Shown here piece after piece: positions 1 through 6,820 of a DNA stretch of 6,820 nt. This stretch comes from Candidatus Rokuibacteriota bacterium (lineage in GTDB: Bacteria > Methylomirabilota > Methylomirabilia > Rokubacteriales > JACOUJ01): assembly GCA_016177865.1 (NCBI GenBank), contig JACOUJ010000118.1:1-6820 (forward strand), read 5' to 3'. The translations under genes and the position numbers were made by a program. Each line of letters starts with the position of its first letter. Position 1 is the stretch's first letter. The notes beneath the pieces were generated by a model that saw nothing but the letters and a program-made list of their open reading frames with translations, had not been told where the DNA came from and searched no databases.

Positions 1-1
1 T

Positions 2-514
2 CTGCGAGAACTGAACCCTGCCCTCAAGGTGGCGGTCACGCCTCTGACTCCCTCTCACTACCCTCTGCGCGTTCCCCACGGGACCGCGGACGCCGTTTCC
101 GCGGGCCTTGCGGAACCCGCTCACGACACGCCAGTGCGATGGGTGGTTCATCGCTTGGCCAAAGGCCAGCGGGTGGAGGAGGTGGCGCGGCTCTACGGAA
201 CCACCGCGGCCCGCATTACCGAAGTGAACCTGCTGCCCCGGGCCGCTCTTCGAGCGGGAACGGAGCTTGTGGTTCCCGTGATGCCGCGCCGCCCGCGCGA
301 GAAGGGGGTGGGGGACGACGTCCATGTGGTTCGGCAAGGGGAAACCCTCGGCACCATCGTCCGGCTTTACGGAGTGACGGTAGATGACATGGTCCGATGG
401 AACCGTCTCTCAAACCCCGATCGGCTTCGGATGGGAGAATCCCTCCGACTCCGCCCTCGGGAAGAGCCTCGTCCCTTGGTTGCGGCCTCTCCGAGTCGTG
501 TCGTGCCCGATTAA
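2..514 (+). CDS. MltD-like membrane-bound lytic murein transglycosylase, C-terminal part (two LysM domains), 5' truncated by window
   Basis: The frame is open to the left edge of the window, so the GTG at 29 is probably an internal valine and not the start. The first residues (LRELNPALK, then VTPL and YPLRVPHGTA) match the linker that follows the catalytic SLT domain in MltD-type lytic transglycosylases, where a xLNPxL...VTPP...YxLRVPxG pattern is usual. Two LysM peptidoglycan-binding repeats follow. The first covers about nt 140-277 (VVHRLAKGQRVEEVARLYG) and the second about nt 320-454 (HVVRQGETLGTIVRLYG, then WNRLSNPDRLRMGESL). The protein would cleave peptidoglycan glycan strands in the periplasm, with the LysM repeats holding it to the wall. 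The catalytic domain and signal peptide lie outside the window, so the enzyme call rests on the linker and repeats. If the linker is misread, it is simply a LysM protein. It ends with TAA and overlaps the next gene's likely start by 17 bases. Confidence 0.8.
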   Translation: MRELNPALKVAVTPLTPSHYPLRVPHGTADAVSAGLAEPAHDTPVRWVVHRLAKGQRVEEVARLYGTTAARITEVNLLPRAALRAGTELVVPVMPRRPREKGVGDDVHVVRQGETLGTIVRLYGVTVDDMVRWNRLSNPDRLRMGESLRLRPREEPRPLVAASPSRVVPD

Positions 515-764
515 GATCGAGGTTCGTCTTTTTGCCACCCTGACCGCGTATCTCCCCGGAGGGGAAGGGAACGCGGCGAATATGGAGCTCCCCGACGGCG
601 CCACGGTGGGAGACCTTGTCCAGATGCTTGCCATCCCGGATGACCTTCCCCGGGTCACCCTCGTCAACGGCAGAAACGCCGAGTTGGACCAGCCACTCCT
701 GTCCGGAGATGTCGTGACTCTGTTTCCGCCCCTCGCCGGCGGCCGCGCGCCCGTCCCAGCCTGA
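498..764 (+). CDS. MoaD/ThiS-family ubiquitin-like sulfur carrier protein with C-terminal extension
   Basis: This is a predicted 88-residue beta-grasp protein of MoaD/ThiS type. The features seen are an N-terminal strand IKIEVRLFATLTAYLPGG, a central PDGATVGDLVQML helix segment, VTLVNGRNAELDQPLLSGDVVTLFPPLAGG, and Gly81-Gly82. Carriers of this family are adenylated and thiocarboxylated on a C-terminal Gly-Gly to donate sulfur for molybdopterin, thiamin, cysteine or tungsten-cofactor chemistry. Here the Gly-Gly is followed by six more residues (RAPVPA), so it could act only after trimming. I chose GTG 498 because the protein then begins right before the conserved first strand. The longer frame from 384 would add residues translated out of the upstream gene. 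It overlaps that gene's end by 17 bases, consistent with coupled translation. No partner gene (MoaE, ThiG, MoeB-like or JAMM protease) is visible, so the pathway cannot be assigned. Confidence 0.8.
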   Translation: MSCPIKIEVRLFATLTAYLPGGEGNAANMELPDGATVGDLVQMLAIPDDLPRVTLVNGRNAELDQPLLSGDVVTLFPPLAGGRAPVPA

Positions 765-773
765 GCGAGGGTT

Positions 774-777
774 AGGG
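774..777 (+). promoter_or_regulatory. Probable ribosome binding site of the pilin-like gene
   Basis: AGGG lies 6 bases before the ATG at 784. It is a moderate Shine-Dalgarno match and supports that start. Confidence 0.4.
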
Positions 778-783
778 CACGCG

Positions 784-1143
784 ATGTCTCGGCGGGAACG
801 AGGGATTAGCTTGGTCGAGCTGCTCATCGTCCTGGTCGTGCTGGCGTTCGCGGGCATGCTTGCCCTGAGTTACTTTCGCGCGACCGAAGAGACCGTCAAG
901 ACGATCACTGAGCAAGCCCCGCTTGCCCAGTCGCGGCTCGCGGCCGACCTGGCAACAGCGGCAGCGCTTCGGCGGGCAGTGAGTATCTACGCGAGTCGGG
1001 AAGGTAGATTCCCCCCCGACCGGGCGGCGGTAGACGCGCTTGTCCAGCCTCCGCCAAATTTCCAATGCCCCGGTAACACGTACACGTATGACCCTCAATC
1101 AGGCCGGGTTACCTTGGCCATCACTGACGCCGCACGCTGCTGA
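784..1143 (+). CDS. Type IV pilin-like / pseudopilin protein
   Basis: This is a 119-residue protein with a class-III (type IV prepilin) signal. A short basic leader MSRRERG ends in Gly7. It is followed by ISLVELLIVLVVLAFAGMLAL, a hydrophobic helix with the expected Glu at mature position +5. Prepilin peptidase would cut after Gly7, but the first mature residue is Ile rather than the usual Phe. The soluble part is short. It contains ALRRAVSIYASREGRFPPD, as in many minor pilins and GspG-like pseudopilins, and ends with a NTYTYDPQSGRV strand pair bracketed by Cys95 and Cys119, which could form a C-terminal disulfide loop. It would be an inner-membrane pilin subunit assembled by a type IV pilus or type II secretion machine. 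No assembly ATPase, platform protein or peptidase gene is in view, so it is a stand-alone minor pilin here. The ATG is supported by an AGGG at 774. Confidence 0.8.
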   Translation: MSRRERGISLVELLIVLVVLAFAGMLALSYFRATEETVKTITEQAPLAQSRLAADLATAAALRRAVSIYASREGRFPPDRAAVDALVQPPPNFQCPGNTYTYDPQSGRVTLAITDAARC

Positions 1144-1236
1144 TCAGCGTTGCTCGTTCTCTATCGGGCTTCCGTCGAAGTATCCAGAATTCTGCGTCGC
1201 GCATCATCGTTCGGAGCCGGAGGCACACGGCCGCGG

Positions 1237-1265
1237 TTGCCGGGGGTGGCCGGAGATGCTACACT
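1237..1265 (+). promoter_or_regulatory. Sigma70-type promoter for the tRNA-Sec gene
   Basis: The -35 box TTGCCG (1237-1242, 4 of 6 consensus) and the -10 box TACACT (1260-1265, 4 of 6) are separated by exactly 17 bases. A TG at 1257-1258 gives an extended -10. Transcription would start near 1271-1273, leaving a leader of roughly 18 bases before the mature tRNA 5' end for RNase P to remove. The rest of the stretch between the pilin stop (1143) and the tRNA shows no gene and no clear terminator. Confidence 0.5.
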
Positions 1266-1289
1266 CCTTGAGCTTGATTTCCATGGCCC

Positions 1290-1387
1290 GGAAGCGCATA
1301 GGATCCCGGTGGGCCTCCCGGACTTCAAATCCGGCGTCCGGCTCTAGACAAGTCGGAGGTGGGTTCGACTCCCACGCGCTTCCGCCA
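1290..1387 (+). tRNA. selC: tRNA-Sec (anticodon TCA)
   Basis: This is a 98-base tRNA whose features are specific to bacterial selenocysteine tRNA. The acceptor stem has 8 pairs, GGAAGCGC (1290-1297) with GCGCTTCC (1376-1383), then discriminator G1384 and an encoded CCA (1385-1387). The anticodon arm CCGGA-CTTCAAA-TCCGG (1318-1334) has TCA at 1325-1327, which reads UGA. The long variable arm has a 7-pair stem, TCCGGCT with AGTCGGA (1337-1343/1351-1357, one G-U), around a 7-base loop. The T arm GTGGG-TTCGACT-CCCAC spans 1359-1375, so acceptor plus T stem is 8+5, as in bacterial tRNA-Sec. The D arm (about 1300-1316) is the 6-pair Sec type, AGGATC with GGGCCT, but holds one A-G mismatch (1303/1313) and one T-G pair. 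The tRNA is charged with serine by SerRS, converted by SelA, and carried by SelB, both encoded downstream on the same strand. Confidence 0.96.
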
Positions 1388-1437
1388 CGATTCTAGTCGC
1401 CGGAAGCACGAGAGGGGTTTCGGCAGGCGGGCCCATC

Positions 1438-1441
1438 GAGG
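1438..1441 (+). promoter_or_regulatory. Ribosome binding site of the DUF3105 gene
   Basis: GAGG lies 5 bases before the ATG at 1447 and fixes that start. The 59 bases between the tRNA and this ATG contain no T-run terminator, so transcripts starting at the selC promoter could continue into this gene. Confidence 0.55.
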
Positions 1442-1446
1442 TCGGG

Positions 1447-1986
1447 ATGGCAAAGGGAAAGCAGAAAGGATCGAGGAGGGCGGCGCGCCGTCGCGGGCAA
1501 GTTCAATGGTTCGTTGCGATCGCCGTCGCGGTGGCGTTGGCCGGGGTGGGGCTTTACTGGTGGTGGCCCCAGGCGTGGCAGCAGCCCGGTCAGTTTTTCC
1601 CGAGCCTCGGCAATCTTCACCTGGCCACTGCCGACACGCCCCACATCCCCTACAACACCGATCCCCCGACCTCAGGCCCTCACCTCCCGTACATCGCCCC
1701 GTGGGGGATCCACACGGTGCCGATCCCGAAAGAGCTTCAAGTCCATAATCTGGAGGACGGGGGCGTGCTCGTCCAATATAATTGCGAGTGCCCGGACCTC
1801 GTCGCGAAGCTTCGCCCCATCGTGGAGCGCTATAAGGATCGCGTGGTCCTGGCGCCCTACCCCCCGATGAAGGTGAAGATCGCGCTCACGGCCTGGAGCA
1901 GGATTGACGCCTTCGACGCCTTCGATGAGCGTCGGATCGTCCGGTTCATTGAGGCCTACCGTGGGATCGACCATCACGCGCGGTAG
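1447..1986 (+). CDS. DUF3105-type membrane-anchored protein with CxC motif
   Basis: This is a 179-residue protein. It has a very basic N-terminus (KGKQKGSRRAARRR), then one transmembrane helix at about residues 20-38 (WFVAIAVAVALAGVGLYWWW), giving an inner-membrane protein with its C-terminal domain outside the cytoplasm. The outer domain carries motifs I associate with DUF3105: YNTDPPTSGPH (69-79), then VHNLEDGGVLVQYN (99-112), and late in the domain LAPYPPM and IALTAWSRID. The function of that family is not known to me. A Cys-x-Cys pair (Cys113, Cys115, in NCECPDL) sits directly after the central strand, and several His, Glu and Asp residues nearby could bind metal or take part in redox chemistry. 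It lies 59 bases after selC and its end overlaps the following lipoprotein gene by 26 bases, so it is probably the first protein gene of the sel operon. No role in Sec synthesis is shown by the sequence. Confidence 0.78.
   Translation: MAKGKQKGSRRAARRRGQVQWFVAIAVAVALAGVGLYWWWPQAWQQPGQFFPSLGNLHLATADTPHIPYNTDPPTSGPHLPYIAPWGIHTVPIPKELQVHNLEDGGVLVQYNCECPDLVAKLRPIVERYKDRVVLAPYPPMKVKIALTAWSRIDAFDAFDERRIVRFIEAYRGIDHHAR
1951..1954 (+). promoter_or_regulatory. Ribosome binding site deciding the GTG start of the lipoprotein gene
   Basis: GAGG lies 6 bases before the GTG at 1961, inside the end of the preceding gene. It favours GTG 1961 over the upstream in-frame ATG at 1904, which would put about 19 unsuitable residues before the signal peptide. 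Confidence 0.5.
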
Positions 1987-2467
1987 ACTCACTCGGGGCG
2001 CGGCCATTCTCGGGCTGCTGCTTCTCACGGGGTGCGGTCATCCGTATGTCTCGCCGATCCTCCCAGGGCCCTATCGGGAGACCTTCGACGCACCCACGAA
2101 CACGGTCTGGCAGGCCATGATCCGGGTCTTCGCCAGGGAAAATTTCCCGCTGAAGGCCATCGCCAGGGACTCGGGCGTCTTGGCGTCGGACGATCTCCCG
2201 ACGATGATCGGCCTCTATGCGGATTGTGGGAGCTTCGGGGGGAGCCGCGTCGAGGGGCAGGCGCTGGTCAACTTCACCATCTTTGTTCACGCGGTGGACA
2301 GTAGCCACACCCAGGTCCAGATCAACACCAAGATGCGGACCGAGCTGTATGGGTGGAGCGCCGTCTTCGGGGGTGGGGTCAAGCCGCGCACCCCGTTGAG
2401 TTGTTCGACCACCGGGCGTTGGGAGGCGAACCTCATGGATGCCATCCGCGCCGCGCTGGGCCCGTAG
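1961..2467 (+). CDS. Small outer-membrane-type lipoprotein
   Basis: The 168-residue product starts at GTG 1961. Its signal peptide has basic residues (Arg7, Arg9, Arg12), a hydrophobic core AAILGLLLL and the lipobox LLTG-Cys25, so signal peptidase II would cut before Cys25, which is then lipidated. Residue +2 is Gly, which does not signal inner-membrane retention, so outer-membrane placement is likely. The mature part has one compact domain, YRETFDAPTNTVWQAMIRVFARENFPLKAIARDSGVLASDD, then strands ending in FTIFVHAVDSSHTQVQINTKM and a C-terminal helix. The VWxAM...DSGVLAS pattern resembles BamC/NlpB-type and other envelope lipoprotein domains, but only loosely, and I do not assign a family. 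Two mature Cys besides Cys25 (in YADCGS and PLSCSTT) could form a disulfide. It overlaps the DUF3105 gene by 26 bases and ends 28 bases before selA, so the genes are likely co-transcribed. Confidence 0.75.
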   Translation: MGSTITRGRLTRGAAILGLLLLTGCGHPYVSPILPGPYRETFDAPTNTVWQAMIRVFARENFPLKAIARDSGVLASDDLPTMIGLYADCGSFGGSRVEGQALVNFTIFVHAVDSSHTQVQINTKMRTELYGWSAVFGGGVKPRTPLSCSTTGRWEANLMDAIRAALGP

Positions 2468-2495
2468 CGCGGCACACCGCCCCCAGCGCGTGGCC

Positions 2496-3948
2496 ATGGC
2501 CCCTCGCGTGAATCCACCCTCCTCGGGAGGCGCGCCACCGGCGGGGCGTCAGTCTCTGCTCCGCCGTCTTCCCGGGGTAGACGAAGTCGCGCGCCGTCTC
2601 GAGTCCGAGGGCGCGGCCGAAATCCCGCGCGCCCTTCTCCTCGAGAGCGTGCGAGCGGCGCTTGATCTCCGGCGTCGTCAGATCCTCGAGAGCCCCGATC
2701 ACGCCCTCGACCAGATTGATTGTTCCCACGATGCGATCGTAAGAGATGCCCGGGAGCGCCTGGCCGGCCTCCACGCCTTCTCACTGGATCGGGTCATCAA
2801 TGCCACCGGCGTGGTCCTTCATACCAATCTCGGTCGGGCCCTCCTTGCGGCAGACGCCCTGGACCACCTCCATCGCATCGCGGCGGCCTATTCGAATCTT
2901 GAGCTGGATCTGGTCACCAAGGAGCGGGGTTCCCGCTACGTTCACGTCGAGGGGCGGCTCCGCCGCCTGACCGGCGCCGAGGCGGCCCTCGTCGTGAATA
3001 ACAACGCGGCGGCCGTTCTCCTGGCTCTCGAGACCTTGGCGCGAGGCCGAGAGGTGATCGTCTCTCGGGGTGAGCTGATCGAAATCGGCGGCGAGTTCCG
3101 CATCCCCGAGATCCTGGCGCGCTCCGGGGCCCGTCTCAAGGAGGTCGGAACGACGAATCGCACCCATCTCAGGGACTATGCCGAGGCCATCGGCCCCGAC
3201 ACGGCCCTTTTGATGAAGGTCCATTCGTCGAACTATCGGGTGCTCGGATTCACCGCGTCTGTCTCGACCCGCGAGCTCACCGCGCTCGGCAAGGAGCGGG
3301 GCATCCCGGTCATTGAAGATCTGGGCTCAGGTTCATTTCTGGATCTGACCCCCCATGGCCTGCCTCACGAGCCGACGGTGCAGGCGACCGTGGCGGCGGG
3401 CGTGGATCTGGTGACTTTCTCCGGGGACAAGCTCTTAGGAGGCCCCCAGGCGGGGATTGTGGTCGGCCGACAGGATCTCGTGACGCGCCTTGCAAAAAAT
3501 CCGCTCAATCGCGCCCTCCGGATTGATAAGCTGACCCTTGCCGCCCTCGAGGCCACCCTGCGCCTCTATGATGATCCGGAACACGCCCGGCAGGCGATTC
3601 CAACCCTGCGGATGCTGACTGAGCCTTCCTCACTGGTGGCCCGCCGCGCCCGGAGATGCTACCGGCGAATCCCGGCGAAGGTGGCTCAGTCCCTGAGCGC
3701 TCGGGTCAGTGAGGATACGGGCCAGGTGGGGGGTGGCGCGCTGCCGCTCGCCGAGCTTCCCACGACGGTCCTGGCCCTCGGCAACGCGGACTTTTCCGCC
3801 CACGCCCTGGATGAGCGCCTCCGGCATGAGCGTCCTCCGGTCATCGGCAGAGTCAAGGACGACCGGCTCCTGCTCGACTTCCGGACCGTGCAGGACACGG
3901 ACCTCGAGGACCTCGCCCGCGCGATCGCGCGCCTCGTCGAGCCTGACC

Positions 3949-3959
<11 letters not shown>
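2496..3959 (+). CDS. selA: L-seryl-tRNA(Sec) selenium transferase
   Basis: This cytoplasmic PLP enzyme converts Ser-tRNA(Sec) to Sec-tRNA(Sec) using selenophosphate. The 487-residue product is close to the roughly 460-residue family norm. Motifs in order are an N-terminal RQSLLRRLPGVDEV segment, INATGVVLHTNLGRALL (from about residue 101), LELDLVTKERGSRYVHVE, VVNNNAAAVLLAL (from about 166), SRGELIEIGGEFRIPEIL, GTTNRTHLRDY (from 218), EDLGSGSFLDL (from 274), and TFSGDKLLGGPQAG. The last contains the PLP-binding lysine, Lys312 (codon at 3429-3431). I chose ATG 2496. An in-frame ATG at 2439 lies inside the lipoprotein gene and would add 19 residues, and GTG 2490 is also possible. No strong ribosome binding site is visible, so translation may depend on the upstream gene. 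Its TGA stop overlaps the selB start. All core motifs are intact and the enzyme should be functional. Confidence 0.96.
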
Positions 3960-5871
<1,912 letters not shown>

Positions 5872-5887
5872 GCAGACTTCGGCGACT

Positions 5888-6721
5888 CTGAAGCTGTTCA
5901 TCCCTCACGGGGACGCGAAGCGTCTGAGAACAGGCGAGGTTTCAAACTGGACGGGTAAGGCGCTGGCTGCGCCGCGTACGGACGTCGACGAGCTGCTCGC
6001 TCGTGAAGAACTCGAGAACTCCGGCGTCTACTTTCTCTTTGGATCTGACCCGAACACTGGCGATCCGCTCGCCTACATCGGCGAGGCAGAGATCGTTCGT
6101 GATCGTCTGAAACAACACCGCTCGAAGGACTTTTGGGTATGGGTCGTTGTATTCGTGAGCAAGGACGAGAATCTGACCAAGGCACACATTCGCTACCTTG
6201 AGAATCGTTTGATCGAGGAAGCAAAGAAGATCGGCCGATACCGGCTGGAGAACAGCAACATTACGACCGCGAAACTGCCGGAGTCGGATCGCGAAGACAT
6301 GGAAGTTTTTCTTTCCCGCATTCAGCAGATGCTCCCAGTTCTTGGATCGGATCTCCTTACGCCGATAACTGGATCGGCGAAGCCGACATCGAAGGCCCCT
6401 ATCCTCTACTGCAAGAACAAAGGAGCTGTGGCAAAAGGTCAACGAACGGAGACCGGCTTTGCTGTTTTTGCCGGCTCAACGGCAGTGCTGAAGGAACGAC
6501 CGTCAGCAGCTCCGCGCCATCCGATCGTGCTCAGGCTCCGTCAGAAACTGATCGAAGATGGCACGTTAGTTGAGAGGGCCGGATTCTACGTTTTCCAGAG
6601 AGACACGGAGTTTTCGAGCCCGAGCGCGGCCGCCGCGGTAATCCACGGAGGTGGCGCCGCTGGTCCCATTGCCTGGAAGGATGAGAAAGGGAGGACTCTC
6701 AAAGAGCTCGAGGGCGACTAA
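5888..6721 (+). CDS. GIY-YIG nuclease family protein with C-terminal DUF4357 domain; no standard start codon (possible pseudogene)
   Basis: The frame is open from 5831 to TAA 6721 but has no ATG, GTG or TTG before the GTG at 6155, which lies inside the nuclease domain. I give the CTG at 5888, since homologues as I recall them begin near the KLFxPxGDxKxLRT segment found here. Counting from that CTG, a conserved N-terminal region (2-30) is followed by the GIY-YIG motifs Gly-Val-Tyr (46-48) and Tyr-Ile-Gly (63-65), the likely catalytic Arg73, a His77 and the likely metal-binding Glu105 in RYLENRL. The C-terminal part has the DUF4357 signature FYVFQRDTEFSSPSAAAAVI followed by WKDEKGRTLKEL. Such proteins are presumed DNA nucleases of unknown role, often in accessory regions. 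The gene begins 16 bases after selB, and its composition differs (29 of 60 G+C at 6121-6180, against 39 of 60 at 4141-4200 in selB). It is probably acquired, and may be unexpressed, truncated at its start, or started from CTG. Confidence 0.75.
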   Translation: MKLFIPHGDAKRLRTGEVSNWTGKALAAPRTDVDELLAREELENSGVYFLFGSDPNTGDPLAYIGEAEIVRDRLKQHRSKDFWVWVVVFVSKDENLTKAHIRYLENRLIEEAKKIGRYRLENSNITTAKLPESDREDMEVFLSRIQQMLPVLGSDLLTPITGSAKPTSKAPILYCKNKGAVAKGQRTETGFAVFAGSTAVLKERPSAAPRHPIVLRLRQKLIEDGTLVERAGFYVFQRDTEFSSPSAAAAVIHGGGAAGPIAWKDEKGRTLKELEGD

Positions 6722-6762
6722 CAGCGCATTCTCGGGGACACAGAACCGGTGCCCTGAGCAAC

Positions 6763-6779
6763 ACGTCGGTCACCGACGT
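6763..6779 (+). repeat. Perfect 8-base inverted repeat
   Basis: ACGTCGGT (6763-6770) and its exact reverse complement ACCGACGT (6772-6779) are separated by one base. It is not followed by a T-run, so it is not a classical terminator. It could be an operator-like palindrome, a weak hairpin ending the GIY-YIG transcript, or chance. The remaining bases from 6722 to 6820 show no gene that I can support. Confidence 0.4.
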
Positions 6780-6820
6780 TAGCCGGACTGTACGCACATG
6801 GCGGATATGCCGAATCCGAG

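Noticed and set aside
384..497. Longer MoaD-like protein starting at ATG 384
   Set aside because: The added residues come from the LysM gene read in another frame and precede the conserved first strand of the ubiquitin-like fold. GTG 498 gives the normal family length.
1141..1347. UGA of the pilin-like gene read as selenocysteine, extending the protein to the TAG at 1345
   Set aside because: The stop follows a Cys codon and the frame stays open for 67 codons, which is tempting in a Sec-using genome. But the extension runs through the selC promoter and the tRNA itself, and I see only a weak 4-pair hairpin after the UGA, not a convincing SECIS.
1040..1396. ORFs crossing the selC region (1040-1396, 1150-1347, 1359-1748)
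   Set aside because: They overlap the tRNA, the pilin gene end or the DUF3105 gene, and their translations look random.
1288..1408. Repeat of CCGGAAGC at the tRNA 5' end and again about 15 bases after the tRNA, as a possible attachment site
   Set aside because: The shared segment is only 8 bases, no integrase gene is in view, and integrative elements usually duplicate the tRNA 3' end, which is not repeated here.
1388..1446. Terminator between selC and the DUF3105 gene
   Set aside because: No GC-rich hairpin followed by a T-run could be found in these 59 bases.
6798..6820. Possible start of a further gene (ATG at 6798, open to the window end)
   Set aside because: Only seven codons are visible and there is no Shine-Dalgarno sequence before it, so it cannot be supported from this window.

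Overview
This window comes from a GC-rich, Gram-negative bacterial chromosome. The evidence is a C-terminal piece of a periplasmic lytic transglycosylase, a lipoprotein with a clear lipobox, a type IV pilin-like protein, and strongly G/C-ended codons. I cannot place it taxonomically from sequence alone. An uncultured lineage of the Methylomirabilota/Rokubacteria or Desulfobacterota type would fit, but that is only an inference. All genes I can support lie on the + strand.

The core of the window is a selenocysteine (Sec) incorporation locus. It holds a tRNA-Sec gene (selC, 1290-1387, anticodon TCA), selA (L-seryl-tRNA(Sec) selenium transferase, 2496-3959) and selB (Sec-specific elongation factor, 3949-5871). 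SelA converts Ser-tRNA(Sec) to Sec-tRNA(Sec), and SelB delivers it to UGA codons marked by a SECIS hairpin. The selenophosphate donor gene selD is not in the window, and I found no convincing selenoprotein gene here. Two genes sit between selC and selA: a membrane-anchored DUF3105-type protein with a Cys-x-Cys motif, and a small lipoprotein. Tight spacing and overlaps suggest that DUF3105, lipoprotein, selA and selB form one transcription unit. A good promoter lies just upstream of selC, and I see no terminator after it.

Upstream (1-1143) are the 3' end of an MltD-like lytic transglycosylase with two LysM repeats, a MoaD/ThiS-type ubiquitin-fold protein whose Gly-Gly is followed by a six-residue tail, and a short type IV pilin-like protein. 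They look like a loosely packed chromosomal run.

Downstream (5872-6820) the base composition falls abruptly. A GIY-YIG nuclease with a C-terminal DUF4357 domain begins almost at the selB stop codon, but its reading frame has no ATG, GTG or TTG at the expected start. This looks like a horizontally acquired gene joined to the end of the sel operon. The last 100 bases hold a short inverted repeat and no supportable gene.
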